Source: Fibrobacter sp. UWR3 | GTDB taxonomy: Bacteria > Fibrobacterota > Fibrobacteria > Fibrobacterales > Fibrobacteraceae | Length of the DNA: 64,000 bases | Assembly: GCF_900143055.1 (NCBI RefSeq) | Contig: NZ_FRCW01000007.1 | Span: 62,001-126,000 of the forward strand | Direction of reading: 5' to 3' | Part shown: positions 39,052 through 47,986 of the stretch, in pieces | How the letters are laid out: every line of letters begins with the position of its first letter | Numbering within the stretch: the first letter of the stretch is position 1 | Position numbers and translations under genes: made by a program | The notes under the pieces: generated by a model | Told to the model about the DNA's origin: nothing | Database searches by the model: none | What the model saw: only the letters and a program-made list of their open reading frames with translations

Positions 39052-40965
39052 ATGCCCATCCTTTCCGCACAGAATATTACCCTCCGCTTTGGCGGCCCGC
39101 CGCTTTTAGATAACGTCTCGTTCGATATCGAGGCGGGCGACCGCATTTGCCTGGTGGGCCGTAACGGCGAGGGCAAGAGCACACTGCTCAAGATATTGAC
39201 GGGCGAGATGGAGTACAACTCCGGCGATATCGTGAAGAAGTCGGGCCTGCGGGTTTCGCGCATGGTGCAGGAAATCCCCGCCCACATGGAAGGCACGGTG
39301 CGCGACGTGGTGATGGGCGGCGCATCTTTAGCCGGCGCATCTCTAGCTCGCGCGTTAAATGGCGCTTCATTAAACGGCGCGGCTGCAAACGAGGTTGAAT
39401 TAAACGGTGCCGACTCCGAGATTCGCAACGCGCATGCGGAAGCGATTCTCGGGAAGACGGGCATCGCGCCCGATGCTCAGTTCGATAGCTTGTCCGGAGG
39501 GCAGAAGCGCCGCGTGCTTTTTGCCCGCGCGGTCGCGAGCGACCCGGACCTGTTGCTGCTCGACGAACCCACGAACCACCTGGACATTCCCGCCATCCAG
39601 TGGCTGGAAGGCATCGTGACCCGCCTCGAGTGCGCGGTACTTTTCGTGAGTCACGACCGCGCGTTTGTACGGCGCACGGCTACCCGCATTTTCGAACTCG
39701 ACCGCGGGCGTGTACGCGGCTGGGACTTCCCGTACGACAAGTTCGTGCAGTTCAGGGACCAGGCGCTTGCGGAGGAGGAGAAGGCGAACGCGCTTTTCGA
39801 TAAGCGGCTCGCCGAAGAGGAAGTCTGGATACGCAAGGGAATCCAGGCGCGCCGCACCCGCAACGAGGGCCGCGTGCGCGCACTCATCCGCATGCGCGAG
39901 GAGCGCGCCGCCCGCCGCACCCGCACGGGCAACGTGAACATGCAGATTACCGAGGCCGAACGCTCGGGCCGCATGGTGGCGCGCCTCACCGACGTGAGTT
40001 TCGCCTACGAGGGCGCCCCCCTCATATCGCACTTTACGACCGAGGTTTCCCGTGGCGACCGCATAGGCATCGTGGGCCCGAACGGTTCCGGCAAGACGAC
40101 CCTCCTCAAGCTTATCCTGGGCGAAATCGCTCCCGATTCGGGCGAGGTGCGGCTCGGGTCCAACCTGCAGGTGGCATACTTCGACCAGATGCGGGCCCGC
40201 CTCCGCGAAGACAAGAGCCTCGTGGAAAACATCGGGGACGGTCAGGCGTATATCACGATGAACGGCGTGCGGCGCCACGTGCTGAGTTACCTGCAGGATT
40301 TCCTCTTTTCGGCCGAACGCGCCCGCGGCCCCATCAGTGCCCTGAGTGGCGGCGAGCGCGCCCGCCTGATGCTCGCCTGCCTGTTCAGCCACCCGAGCAA
40401 CGTGCTGGTGCTCGACGAGCCCACCAACGACCTCGACATGGAAACGCTCGACCTGCTGGCCGACCTCCTCGCCGAATACAACGGCACCGTCATCGCCGTG
40501 AGCCATGACCGTGCCTTCCTGGACTCGTTCGCTACGGGCATCTTTGCCATAGAAGAGGACGGAAACGTGTTCGAGGCGACCGGCGGGTACACGGATTACG
40601 AGAATAACCGCAAGATTCGCGAAAAAGAAGCGGCCAATGCAGCAAGAATTGCTGAAGAAAGGGCGAATTCTCAAAGGTCTGGCGCCTCCGCGAACCTGCA
40701 ATCCGCTCAAAATGCTCAAATTTCGCAAAATCCGGCAAAAAAGAAGAAACGTTCCTACAACGAGGAGCGCGAATATGCCGCACTTCCCGATAAAATCGAG
40801 AAACTGGAAGCCGAAATTGCCGGTTTTCAGGCGGAACTTGCCAAGCCGGAAGTCTATACCGACGCGAAACGCATCGTGGAACTACAAAAAGAGATTGCGG
40901 ACCGTGAATCCGAGCTTGAAAAGGCCTACGAACGCTACGAAGAGCTGGACCTGCTCGGCGGGTAG
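39052..40965 (+). CDS. ABC-F family ATPase
   Basis: The 637-residue protein has two ABC ATPase domains with no membrane part: Walker A GRNGEGKST and signature LSGGQKRRVLFARA, then Walker A GPNGSGKTT and signature LSGGERARLMLA, joined by the charged linker typical of ABC-F proteins. The C-terminus is a coiled-coil arm (YAALPDKIEKLEAEIAGF). ABC-F proteins act on ribosomes; the C-terminal arm suggests the Uup branch. An unusual low-complexity insert of pentapeptide-like units (SLAGASLARALNGASLNGA) replaces part of the first domain's helical arm. GTG and TTG lie just upstream; ATG 39052 fits the family start. Confidence 0.9.
   Translation: MPILSAQNITLRFGGPPLLDNVSFDIEAGDRICLVGRNGEGKSTLLKILTGEMEYNSGDIVKKSGLRVSRMVQEIPAHMEGTVRDVVMGGASLAGASLARALNGASLNGAAANEVELNGADSEIRNAHAEAILGKTGIAPDAQFDSLSGGQKRRVLFARAVASDPDLLLLDEPTNHLDIPAIQWLEGIVTRLECAVLFVSHDRAFVRRTATRIFELDRGRVRGWDFPYDKFVQFRDQALAEEEKANALFDKRLAEEEVWIRKGIQARRTRNEGRVRALIRMREERAARRTRTGNVNMQITEAERSGRMVARLTDVSFAYEGAPLISHFTTEVSRGDRIGIVGPNGSGKTTLLKLILGEIAPDSGEVRLGSNLQVAYFDQMRARLREDKSLVENIGDGQAYITMNGVRRHVLSYLQDFLFSAERARGPISALSGGERARLMLACLFSHPSNVLVLDEPTNDLDMETLDLLADLLAEYNGTVIAVSHDRAFLDSFATGIFAIEEDGNVFEATGGYTDYENNRKIREKEAANAARIAEERANSQRSGASANLQSAQNAQISQNPAKKKKRSYNEEREYAALPDKIEKLEAEIAGFQAELAKPEVYTDAKRIVELQKEIADRESELEKAYERYEELDLLGG
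39328..39410 (+). repeat. In-frame pentapeptide-like repeats in the ABC-F gene
   Basis: Units of the form (T/C)TARMNGGYGC-like, best TTAAACGGCGC, occur at 39328, 39343, 39355, 39370 and 39400, mostly at multiples of 15 bp. They encode S-L-A-G-A / S-L-N-G-A units inside the first ATPase domain. Confidence 0.65.
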
Positions 40966-41091
40966 CACATTATTGACGATATGTCTATAAAAATCGCTGC
41001 AAAAGCGGGGTTTCGCTGTTGCAAAAACGGAGGGGATTGTTTATTTTTATATTACATATATTACTCATAGCCTTTTTAGAGAGGAGGAGTT

Positions 41092-43782
41092 ATGAATATG
41101 AAACTTTCTATGCTTGCTTTGGCTGCGTTGACCGGGATGTCGATGGCTGGCGTCACGACCGTGATGAGTTTTGTCGACGGCAAGTACACGAAGGGCGAAA
41201 TCCCGCCGGCTGGCTGGTACCCCTACAAGAGCCCGGAAAAGAGCACGGCGGTGGATATCGATACCTCTACGACCAGTACATCCAAGAGGATTACGGCAAT
41301 CGTGAGCAAGACCGTGGAATCCTCTGCGGGCGTAAGTGTTGCCTGGAAGGCGAAGGATGCCGCCATAGACCTGAGCGCCTACAAGGGCGTGTGCCTCACC
41401 TACAAGTCGACATTCGATTTCCGCATGGACTTCAAGCAGTCCTCCGTCAAGGACTATAACTACAACGGCGTCATAGTGCCTGCGCAATCGAGTCTCGATA
41501 CGCTCTTTATCGCCTTTGCGGATGCCAAGCAGGAGGACTGGGGCGACGAAACGACGGTTGTCGCGCTTGATTTGACAAAGCAAACGGGCCTGCAGTTCGG
41601 TTACAAGACCGCACTGGCCAAGATGACAGGCAACGGCAACACGAATATTATCGATATTGCGGCAATCACGCTCGGCAGTTCGTGTTCGAATCACGCCCCG
41701 ACCCTCAAGACGGGCGTCGAGGCGGACGATGTGGCTGAACTCTTGGAAGGCGATACGCTCAAGGTCGCCTTCAAGGATATTTTCGAGGATGCAGATGAAG
41801 ACAATCTGAACATCGTGTTGACTGCTGGCGAGGGCCTCGTTGACCTCACGGGTAAAAAGAGTTACTCCCTGAGTGATGTCGCCATGCTCGGTAGCGTGCC
41901 GAACCCGGCAGAAGGTGCCACGGCAAAGGTTACTTTCGTCGCGAGCGATGCTGCCGCTTCCGTTACGTACAGCATTACCGCTACCCTGGTTGACCGCGCT
42001 AACGCTCCCGTTGCCGTTGCCGATACCTTCGAAGCAGTCGAGGATTCAGAACTGAAGGCTTCGGTGGGACTTCTGGATAACGACTATGATGCCGATGATG
42101 ATGGATTCAAGTTGTATAAATATACCCAACCGGAAAATGGTAAAGTGACGGTATCTTCGCTTATAACGGGCGTGTTCACTTACACTCCCAATGCTGATTT
42201 CCACGGAATAGATACGTTTACCTACACCATTACCGATGACGGCGGTGCAGAAAGTGAACCTGCTACGGTCACCATCAAGGTGAAGAATGTCGATGACCCG
42301 GCAACTGTCACCATAGTTGATTCGACTATCTACATTGGCGATATCGTGGATGAGGCGGCAGCCAACTTTGCAAAGGGCATTGCCGTGGTTGAGGATTTCC
42401 CCACTTTCGATTTGATTATTCCGGGGGCAAATATTGTGTTCTCCGATCCGGATGTGCAAGGTTCGGATTTCCCCGTCAATGCAAGGAGCTTGAAGGGTGT
42501 TGTTGACCTTCGATACAAGAAGTATGGTGCCAACCACGTGATAACGGTTACTGCGGTGCCCGATGCCAACGGCGACGACGTAATCCAGCTGTTTGCGGTT
42601 GACGGCAAGGATACCGTGAGCTTTAATATCCCCGTGACGGTCACGGAAGTGCCTGACCTTCCGAAGGCGTTTGCCGATACCTTCGACGTGGTGCAGGATT
42701 CCCTGAACTTTGTCCCGGCGGCAAAGGGCCTGCTCGTTAACGACGTGAACCCCGACGGCAAGTCTGCACTGAAGGCGATTCTTGCGACCCAGGCGGAACA
42801 CGGTACGGTTACCGTCGATACTACGGGCGCGTTCACCTACGAGGCGGGCGACTATGAGGGCGAGGATTCCTTTACCTACGTTATCAGGAATGCCGAGGGC
42901 CAGGAATCCGAGGCGGCGACTGTCGTGCTGAATGTCACGTACAAGAACAAGGCCCCGGTCATTGTCGCTGCGGATACGGTAGGCTCTGCGCTCCTCGCCC
43001 TGAAGGAAGATTTCGCGACGGGCATCACGTTCAAGGCGACCGAAGTCAAGACCTGGTTTGAGGACCCGGATGGCCCGACCGCCAAGATGACCTACGCGGT
43101 GAGCAGTCCCGACAGCATCGTGTCCGTGACCATGAATGCCTCGTTTGCCATGACGGTCCATTCCGTGAAGGATGCCTGCGGAGAATCGTTTATCGACGTG
43201 ATTGCGACGGATTCCCTCAAGGCTTCGACTACGTTCAAGCTCCCGGTCAAGGTGTCCTGCATCAACGACAAGCCGATGCGCATCGGCGGTGCGACCGATA
43301 CCGTTCCCGTGCCTGCAGCAGGCTGGCGCAAGGCGTTCGGCGTGTTCGAACTGTTCGAGGATCCGGACGATTCCGTGCTCGTGATGTCCGTTACCTCTGT
43401 TGACAGGTTCCTGAATGCGACGGTCGAGGGCGACAGCCTGATCATTACGCTCAAGGACGAGACGCAGTACCTGCAGAACCACGTGCAGTACATCGTGAAG
43501 GTGATGGCGACCGACGAAGGCGGCGCTGCATCTATCGCGAAGTCGCTCGTGTTCATGTTCGACCCCAACGCGGGTATCGCGCAGGTGGCCGCTCCGGCGA
43601 AGATGGGCTGGCAGAACGCTATCCTTGCGAATCGCGGTTTGGCCATGATGTTCGACATGCAGGGCCGCGTGATGTGGAAGGCCAAACTCCCGGTGAGCGA
43701 AGCGCAGGTGCGTAACGCCGCCGCTCAGGTGCAGGGCCGCAAGATCCTGATGGTCAACAAGCAGACCTGGACGATTAAGTAA
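41092..43782 (+). CDS. Secreted protein with cadherin-like/Ig-like repeats and type IX-like C-terminus
   Basis: The 896-residue protein has a signal peptide (ending GMSMA), an N-terminal beta-sandwich that looks like a carbohydrate-binding module (WYPYKSPEKS, VCLTYKSTFDFRMDF), and then repeated tandem-95/cadherin-like domains: VADTFEAVEDSELK...LLDNDYDADDDG, FTYTPNADFHGIDTFTYTITDDGG and a second set (LVNDVNPDGKS ... DYEGEDSFTYVI). Asp-rich loops suggest calcium binding. The last 60 residues (AMMFDMQGRVMWKAKLP) form the sorting-type C-terminus seen on the CAZymes. It is probably a cell-surface adhesin or substrate binder. GAGGAGGAG precedes the ATG; a second ATG is 6 bp on. Confidence 0.82.
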   Translation: MNMKLSMLALAALTGMSMAGVTTVMSFVDGKYTKGEIPPAGWYPYKSPEKSTAVDIDTSTTSTSKRITAIVSKTVESSAGVSVAWKAKDAAIDLSAYKGVCLTYKSTFDFRMDFKQSSVKDYNYNGVIVPAQSSLDTLFIAFADAKQEDWGDETTVVALDLTKQTGLQFGYKTALAKMTGNGNTNIIDIAAITLGSSCSNHAPTLKTGVEADDVAELLEGDTLKVAFKDIFEDADEDNLNIVLTAGEGLVDLTGKKSYSLSDVAMLGSVPNPAEGATAKVTFVASDAAASVTYSITATLVDRANAPVAVADTFEAVEDSELKASVGLLDNDYDADDDGFKLYKYTQPENGKVTVSSLITGVFTYTPNADFHGIDTFTYTITDDGGAESEPATVTIKVKNVDDPATVTIVDSTIYIGDIVDEAAANFAKGIAVVEDFPTFDLIIPGANIVFSDPDVQGSDFPVNARSLKGVVDLRYKKYGANHVITVTAVPDANGDDVIQLFAVDGKDTVSFNIPVTVTEVPDLPKAFADTFDVVQDSLNFVPAAKGLLVNDVNPDGKSALKAILATQAEHGTVTVDTTGAFTYEAGDYEGEDSFTYVIRNAEGQESEAATVVLNVTYKNKAPVIVAADTVGSALLALKEDFATGITFKATEVKTWFEDPDGPTAKMTYAVSSPDSIVSVTMNASFAMTVHSVKDACGESFIDVIATDSLKASTTFKLPVKVSCINDKPMRIGGATDTVPVPAAGWRKAFGVFELFEDPDDSVLVMSVTSVDRFLNATVEGDSLIITLKDETQYLQNHVQYIVKVMATDEGGAASIAKSLVFMFDPNAGIAQVAAPAKMGWQNAILANRGLAMMFDMQGRVMWKAKLPVSEAQVRNAAAQVQGRKILMVNKQTWTIK

Positions 43783-43790
43783 CCTGCATT

Positions 43791-43815
43791 TGTCATCCCC
43801 GCGCAGGCGGGGATC
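43791..43815. repeat. Dispersed palindrome TGTCATCC...GGATC, copy 2
   Basis: TGTCATCCCCGC-N4-GCGGGGATC, directly after the secreted repeat-protein gene and followed by TTTTA, so this copy may also terminate transcription. Confidence 0.7.
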
Positions 43816-43828
43816 TTTTATAAATGTG

Positions 43829-43857
43829 AAAAGCCCCGCGAATGTGCGGGGCCTTTT
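43829..43857. terminator. Bidirectional terminator between the repeat-protein gene and ackA
   Basis: GCCCCGC (43833-43839) pairs with GCGGGGC (43846-43852), flanked by AAAA on the left and TTTT on the right, so it can work on both strands. Confidence 0.7.
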
Positions 43858-43958
43858 CAGACCGTTCGCGCCAGAATCAGCAAAACAAGTGCGGGGTTGG
43901 CGCTCACTCTCGCAACCGCCTCAGCTTAACGCATGGGGCTTGTTGCTCACGGTTACTG

Positions 43959-45131
43959 CTATTTAACGAGCGCTTCAGTATCCAGCGCGATGAGGAGTTC
44001 CTCGTTCGTCGCAACGACCATCGCGGTCGGGGTGCCGTCCTTGCTAATGATGTGGCCGGATTCCTTGCCGTTCTTTTCGTTGCGGGCTTCGTCGATCTGG
44101 TAGCCGAGAATCTTGAGGTTGTCCATCGCCATCTTGCGGACAAGCTTGCTGTTCTCGCCGATACCGCCGGTGAATACCAGCGCGTCGATGCGGGGGAGAG
44201 CCATGGCGATGCCGCCGATTTCGCGGGTGAGCCTGTAGGCGAACGTTTCGAGGGCAATCTGTGCGCCCACATGGCCTTCGCTTGCGGCCTGCGTCAGGGT
44301 GCGCATGTCGTTAGAGAGTCCGGAGAGGCCGAGCAGGCCCGATTCCTTGTTCACGAGCTTGTCAAGACGGTCGATATCGTAGCCGTATTTTTTGCTGATG
44401 AAGAAGAGGATGGCCGGGTCAAGGCTACCGGAACGGGTACCCATGATGAGGCCTTCCAGCGGGGTGAAGCCCATGGTGGTGTCAACGCACTGGCCGTTCA
44501 AAATGGCGGAGCAGCTGGAACCGTTACCGAGGTGAGCGGTAATGAAGCAGCAGTCTTCCGGTTTTTTGCCCAAGATCTTGGCGGCTTCGCCGGTCACGAA
44601 GCGATGGCTTGTACCGTGTGCACCGTAGCGGCGAATCTTGTCTTCTTCGTAGAACTTGTAGGGGATGCCGTAGAGGTAGGCCTTGCGCGGCATGGTCTGG
44701 TGGAAGGCGGTGTCGAACACGGCGACCTGCGGGAGGCCCGGGAAGAACTTGGTGGCGCATTCCATGCCGGTGGCGTGTGCGGGTTCGTGCAGCGGGGCGA
44801 ACAGCGTGATGCTGCGGATGTAGTCGATGACTTCCTGCGTCACTTTCTCGCTCTTGACGTACTTGCCGCCGTGCACCACGCGGTGGCCGATGGCTTCAAT
44901 CGTGTCGGTGAGCTTCTGTTCGGCGAGGAACTTCTGTACCTCGGCGACGGCTTCGGCGTGGGTCGGGCAGTCGAAATTGAAGTCGATGTTGCCTTCGGGG
45001 CCCTTTGCCTTCACGTGGCCGTTCACGCCGATATTTTCGACGAGGCCGCTGGCGATGGACTGTTTGGTCTGGGTGTCGATAACGGCGAACTTGACCGAGG
45101 AGCTGCCGCAATTAAGAACGAGTACGCGCAT
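43959..45131 (-). CDS. ackA: Acetate kinase
   Basis: The 390-residue protein has the acetate kinase signatures VLVLNCGSSSVKF at the N-terminus, GHRVVHGG, the active-site region HEPAHATG and VAVFDTAFHQTMP, the motif AHGTSHRFV, HLGNGSS, GFTPLEGLIMGTRSG and VFTGGIGEN. It interconverts acetate and acetyl phosphate with ATP. Acetate is a main fermentation product of Fibrobacter. ATG 45131 follows AAAAGGAAA; the upstream in-frame extension is not conserved and contains a heptamer repeat array. pta is not adjacent. Confidence 0.96.
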   Translation of the reverse strand: MRVLVLNCGSSSVKFAVIDTQTKQSIASGLVENIGVNGHVKAKGPEGNIDFNFDCPTHAEAVAEVQKFLAEQKLTDTIEAIGHRVVHGGKYVKSEKVTQEVIDYIRSITLFAPLHEPAHATGMECATKFFPGLPQVAVFDTAFHQTMPRKAYLYGIPYKFYEEDKIRRYGAHGTSHRFVTGEAAKILGKKPEDCCFITAHLGNGSSCSAILNGQCVDTTMGFTPLEGLIMGTRSGSLDPAILFFISKKYGYDIDRLDKLVNKESGLLGLSGLSNDMRTLTQAASEGHVGAQIALETFAYRLTREIGGIAMALPRIDALVFTGGIGENSKLVRKMAMDNLKILGYQIDEARNEKNGKESGHIISKDGTPTAMVVATNEELLIALDTEALVK

Positions 45132-45146
45132 TGTAGTTTCCTTTTT

Positions 45147-45174
45147 AGACGATAGACGATAGACGATAGACGAT
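45147..45174 (-). repeat. Heptanucleotide tandem repeat AGACGAT x4 before ackA
   Basis: Four perfect copies of AGACGAT end 15 bp from the ackA ATG, immediately beyond its ribosome site. Changes in copy number would alter the leader length. Part of it is translated only if the longer, unlikely ackA start is used. Confidence 0.85.
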
Positions 45175-45287
45175 AGATTGAGCGCCAAATTTAATCTTTC
45201 GTCTGTAGCCGTGAAACGGCGTTCTTTCGTCTAAATAATAGGAATTTTGCCGGCGGTTTGCGAGAGGAATAATGTACATTTACCTCG

Positions 45288-45818
45288 ATGCTCAAGAAAA
45301 TCGCAGATTTTGACAACCGCGTTTCGGTGTACTGGACCAACAGGCATTTTTCGCCGAAGGCCGACCGTTGGCTCAAGTTTTATGTGCGCCTGGGTGACGG
45401 CTATATATGGGCGCTGTTCGTGCTGTTCATTATCTGGCGTGTCGGGTTCGACAACTTTTTGCCCATCCTGTGGCAGGCCCTGATGGCGCTCGCCATGAGC
45501 CTCGTGATTTACGAGGTGGTGAAACTCAATACCAAGCGTCCGCGCCCGTTTGCCGCGAACCCGCAAATCAAGGCGGAAGTCCCGCCGCTCGACAAGTACA
45601 GCTTCCCTTCGGGCCATACGATGAACAACCTCGCCGTTGCGAGCGCCGTGACCTTCATTGTGCCGCAGTACGGCTGGGTGATGCTCCTGTTGCCGCTCAC
45701 TTGGGGGCTTTTGCGCGTGTACTTTGGCGTGCACTGGTTGACGGATATCGTTTGTGGTTTCTTGCTCGGCATATTGAGCTTTGTGCTGGGGCACCTGCTG
45801 TGGATTGCGATATTCTAG
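45288..45818 (+). CDS. PAP2-family membrane phosphatase
   Basis: The 176-residue protein has about five hydrophobic helices and the three PAP2 signatures: K-x6-RP as KLNTKRPRP, PSGHT in YSFPSGHT, and R-x5-H-x3-D as RVYFGVHWLTD. These form the catalytic site on the periplasmic side of the inner membrane. Likely substrates are undecaprenyl diphosphate or phosphatidate-type lipids. The next gene (histidine phosphatase) starts 9 bp later, so both are probably one transcript. No ribosome site is obvious before the ATG. Confidence 0.88.
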   Translation: MLKKIADFDNRVSVYWTNRHFSPKADRWLKFYVRLGDGYIWALFVLFIIWRVGFDNFLPILWQALMALAMSLVIYEVVKLNTKRPRPFAANPQIKAEVPPLDKYSFPSGHTMNNLAVASAVTFIVPQYGWVMLLLPLTWGLLRVYFGVHWLTDIVCGFLLGILSFVLGHLLWIAIF

Positions 45819-45827
45819 GAGACGGCG

Positions 45828-46541
45828 ATGCGGGATTTTGTACAAGCTAACGATTTCTTTGCGGGTCTCAAGTCAACGGAGCGCGTGTACCTGCTGGTAA
45901 GGCATGCCGAAAGGCCGCACATCACAGCTGCCGATGCCGATTACGGGGCGCACGTGGGCCTGACTGCTGCGGGGCGCGAGCGTGCCGTTGCACTCGGCAA
46001 GATGTTCCCGCCGGAGGGCGATGCGGTGTACTACTCCAGTCCGGTAGGCAGGTGCATGGATACCGCGAAGTGCATCGCGGAAGGTCGCGCTCTTGCGGGT
46101 TGCTGCGGCGAATCGCAGGTTGCGGGCTCGCCGGATACGGGATGCGCGCCCGGCACATCCCTGCCCGAAATCACTCCGCTGGCGGTTCTCGGGCACCTCT
46201 ACGTGAAGGACTATCCCTCGTACCTTGACGTGCTCAACGAACGCTTTTACCAGAACATCTGCAGCTGGATTGATAGCGACGACCACCCTGCATTCTACCC
46301 GCTGCACGAGCGCGCCGAGGAAGTGCGCAAGTTCATGCTCGAGAAGGGGACTGCGCGTTTCAATATCTTCGCGACGCACGATGCCTGGGTGGTGCCGACG
46401 CTCGTGCACTTCTGCAAGATGCACTTTACGCCGCAGCGCTGGATGAACTACCTCACCGGAATCGCTTTTGTTGTGAACAGCGACGGGTTCGAGCGCGTAG
46501 TGCCCGTGACCGGCATGGAGAGCGGCTGGCTGGAATTCTAG
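45828..46541 (+). CDS. Histidine phosphatase family protein
   Basis: The 237-residue protein has the phosphoglycerate-mutase-like signature LVRHAERPH at residues 22-30, with the catalytic His, followed by GLTAAGRERAVALG, YYSSPVGRCMDTA and a late His-containing segment (NIFATHDAWVVPTL). It is cytosolic by the lack of a signal peptide. Broad-range phosphatases of this family act on sugar phosphates or phosphoproteins; the substrate cannot be told. AGGAGA precedes the ATG. It follows the PAP2 gene by 9 bp. A spacer of about 40 residues (GRALAGCCGESQV) between the second and third motifs is longer than usual. Confidence 0.88.
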   Translation: MRDFVQANDFFAGLKSTERVYLLVRHAERPHITAADADYGAHVGLTAAGRERAVALGKMFPPEGDAVYYSSPVGRCMDTAKCIAEGRALAGCCGESQVAGSPDTGCAPGTSLPEITPLAVLGHLYVKDYPSYLDVLNERFYQNICSWIDSDDHPAFYPLHERAEEVRKFMLEKGTARFNIFATHDAWVVPTLVHFCKMHFTPQRWMNYLTGIAFVVNSDGFERVVPVTGMESGWLEF

Positions 46542-46614
46542 AAGGCACGCCTTTGCGAAAATACGGACTACTGGGAAAAAAGACAGTAAAAAACGAAAAA
46601 ATTCTAAATTTGCG

Positions 46615-46641
46615 GTGACACTTTTGACCTCCCCGGGTGTT
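46615..46641 (+). promoter_or_regulatory. GTGACACTTTT-N8-CGGGTGTT element at the ECF sigma gene
   Basis: GTGACACTTTT (46615-46625), 8 bp, CGGGTGTT (46634-46641), ending 8 bp before the sigma-factor ATG. The identical arrangement precedes the TonB receptor gene at 59012-59038. This fits an ECF-type -35/-10 pair, and autoregulation of the sigma gene. Confidence 0.6.
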
Positions 46642-46649
46642 ACAAAGGC

Positions 46650-47153
46650 ATGGAAAGGAAAAGTCCCGCAGACCGCATGGCATTTTCGAAACTGTACGAG
46701 GCGTACGCCCCGATGGTTTACCGCCGTGCCATGATGCTCCTGCGCGATGTAACCGAGGCCGAGGACATGGTGCAGAACGTGTTTCTGCGCGTGTTCGAAC
46801 GCTGGGACAGCCTGGATGTATCGCAGCCGTCGAGCCTCTTGTGGAATACGGCGACGAGGCTCTGCCTGAACCGTATCCGCGACAAGAAACGCCGCGGGCT
46901 CGATTGCGACACGAGCGAACTCCTGCTCTCGATTGCCTGCGCCGATGACGACGAAGGCGAAAAGGAAGCGAGGGGCATTCTCGCGAAACTGTTCTCGCGC
47001 GAGCCGGAATCCAGCCGCACGATTGCCGTGTTGCATTTTGTGGATGGCATGACGCTCGAAGAGACTGCCCGCGAGGTGGGGCTCTCGGTAAGCGGGGTGC
47101 GCAAGCGCTTGCGTGGCCTGCAGGCCAAGGTAAAGAATCTGGAGGTAAAGTGA
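46650..47153 (+). CDS. ECF-type RNA polymerase sigma factor
   Basis: The 167-residue protein has sigma region 2 (FSKLYEAYAPMVYRRAMML, EAEDMVQNVFLRVFERW, LWNTATRLCLNRIRDKKRR) and region 4 (TIAVLHFVDGMTLEETAREVG, SGVRKRLRGLQAKV), as in ECF sigma factors. It overlaps the following anti-sigma-like gene by one base, and a caspase-like gene follows, so all three are one operon. The element upstream is shared with the TonB receptor gene 12 kb away, suggesting a regulon. The start is 8 bp from the presumed promoter, so the mRNA may be leaderless. Confidence 0.88.
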   Translation: MERKSPADRMAFSKLYEAYAPMVYRRAMMLLRDVTEAEDMVQNVFLRVFERWDSLDVSQPSSLLWNTATRLCLNRIRDKKRRGLDCDTSELLLSIACADDDEGEKEARGILAKLFSREPESSRTIAVLHFVDGMTLEETAREVGLSVSGVRKRLRGLQAKVKNLEVK

Positions 47154-47986
47154 TGATCCCCGATTGGAAACTGGAACGATACCTTACGGGCGACTTGCCC
47201 GAGGGCGAGATGCGCGAGATTCGCGAACTCGAGAAGACGGACGAGATTTTCGCCGGTCGCGTGAAGATGATGCGCGAGGATAACGCGGCGATTCTGAAGA
47301 AGTTGCCTTTCGAGAGGCTTTCCGAGAAGATGGATGCCCGCGAGTTCGGCTCGGGTTTAAACGGCGCAGGTCGCGGAGCCGGCATGAACGGCGCAGGCAA
47401 TGGCGTGAATTTCAGGCTCGTGAAGTTCGCTGCCGCTGCGGCCCTCGTGCTTGCGGTGGTATCGGTGGCGCTCTTTAGCCAGCGCGAAATCGGCCCGGAT
47501 GCCGGCACGCAGGTTGCTGGCGGTGCGCAGGTGATGGACGTCGCGATGGTCGACGCCTCGAATATTTCGGCCGGTGCCGGCGACACCCGCATCAAGGGTC
47601 TGGATGCCCGCATGGAAGTGTGGAAGAAGACGGGCGACAGCGCGGTGCAGATGCCGAACCTGGGCGAGGCCCGCGAGGGCGACGAGATTCAGTTGCGCTA
47701 TGCCGTGCCGGAAAAGTGCTTCGGTATGCTTTTTAGCATGGACGGCAACGGCACGCTCACGATGCACATGGCCGACGGTTCCAGTGCGGTTGCGCTCGAA
47801 CCGGGCAAGATGACGACGCTTCCGTTTGCATACAAGCTGGACAACGCGCCGAAATTCGAGAAGTTCTTCTTGCTCACGTCGCGTGCGGCGTTCGAACTGG
47901 ATGCGAACAACATCGACGCATTGCTCAAGGACAAGGACGTGCACAACGTGAGCATCACGCTGCGCAAGGTAGGGGGAGTGAACTAA
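47153..47986 (+). CDS. Anti-sigma-like membrane protein with DUF4384-like domain
   Basis: The 277-residue protein starts with a cytoplasmic helical segment (WKLERYLTGDLPEGEMREIREL) typical of zinc-free anti-sigma domains, then a low-complexity insert with two 9-residue units (LNGAGRGAG, MNGAGNGVN), one membrane helix (FAAAAALVLAVVSVALF) and an extracytoplasmic domain with a DUF4384-like sandwich (DEIQLRYAVPEKCFGMLFSMDGNG). It probably holds the sigma factor at the membrane and senses an envelope signal. GGAGGT precedes the start; GTG 47150 is an alternative. The following caspase-like gene overlaps its stop codon (TAATG). Confidence 0.78.
   Translation: MIPDWKLERYLTGDLPEGEMREIRELEKTDEIFAGRVKMMREDNAAILKKLPFERLSEKMDAREFGSGLNGAGRGAGMNGAGNGVNFRLVKFAAAAALVLAVVSVALFSQREIGPDAGTQVAGGAQVMDVAMVDASNISAGAGDTRIKGLDARMEVWKKTGDSAVQMPNLGEAREGDEIQLRYAVPEKCFGMLFSMDGNGTLTMHMADGSSAVALEPGKMTTLPFAYKLDNAPKFEKFFLLTSRAAFELDANNIDALLKDKDVHNVSITLRKVGGVN
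47357..47394 (+). repeat. 27-bp in-frame repeat pair in the anti-sigma gene
   Basis: TTAAACGGCGC at 47357 and ATGAACGGCGC at 47384, 27 bp apart, encode L/M-N-G-A-G units. The same period and core occur in the next gene but one-and-only there, at 48103-48194. Confidence 0.65.

Noticed and set aside
43842-45155. 437-codon plus-strand frame opposite ackA
   Set aside because: Shadow of acetate kinase; no recognisable motif.
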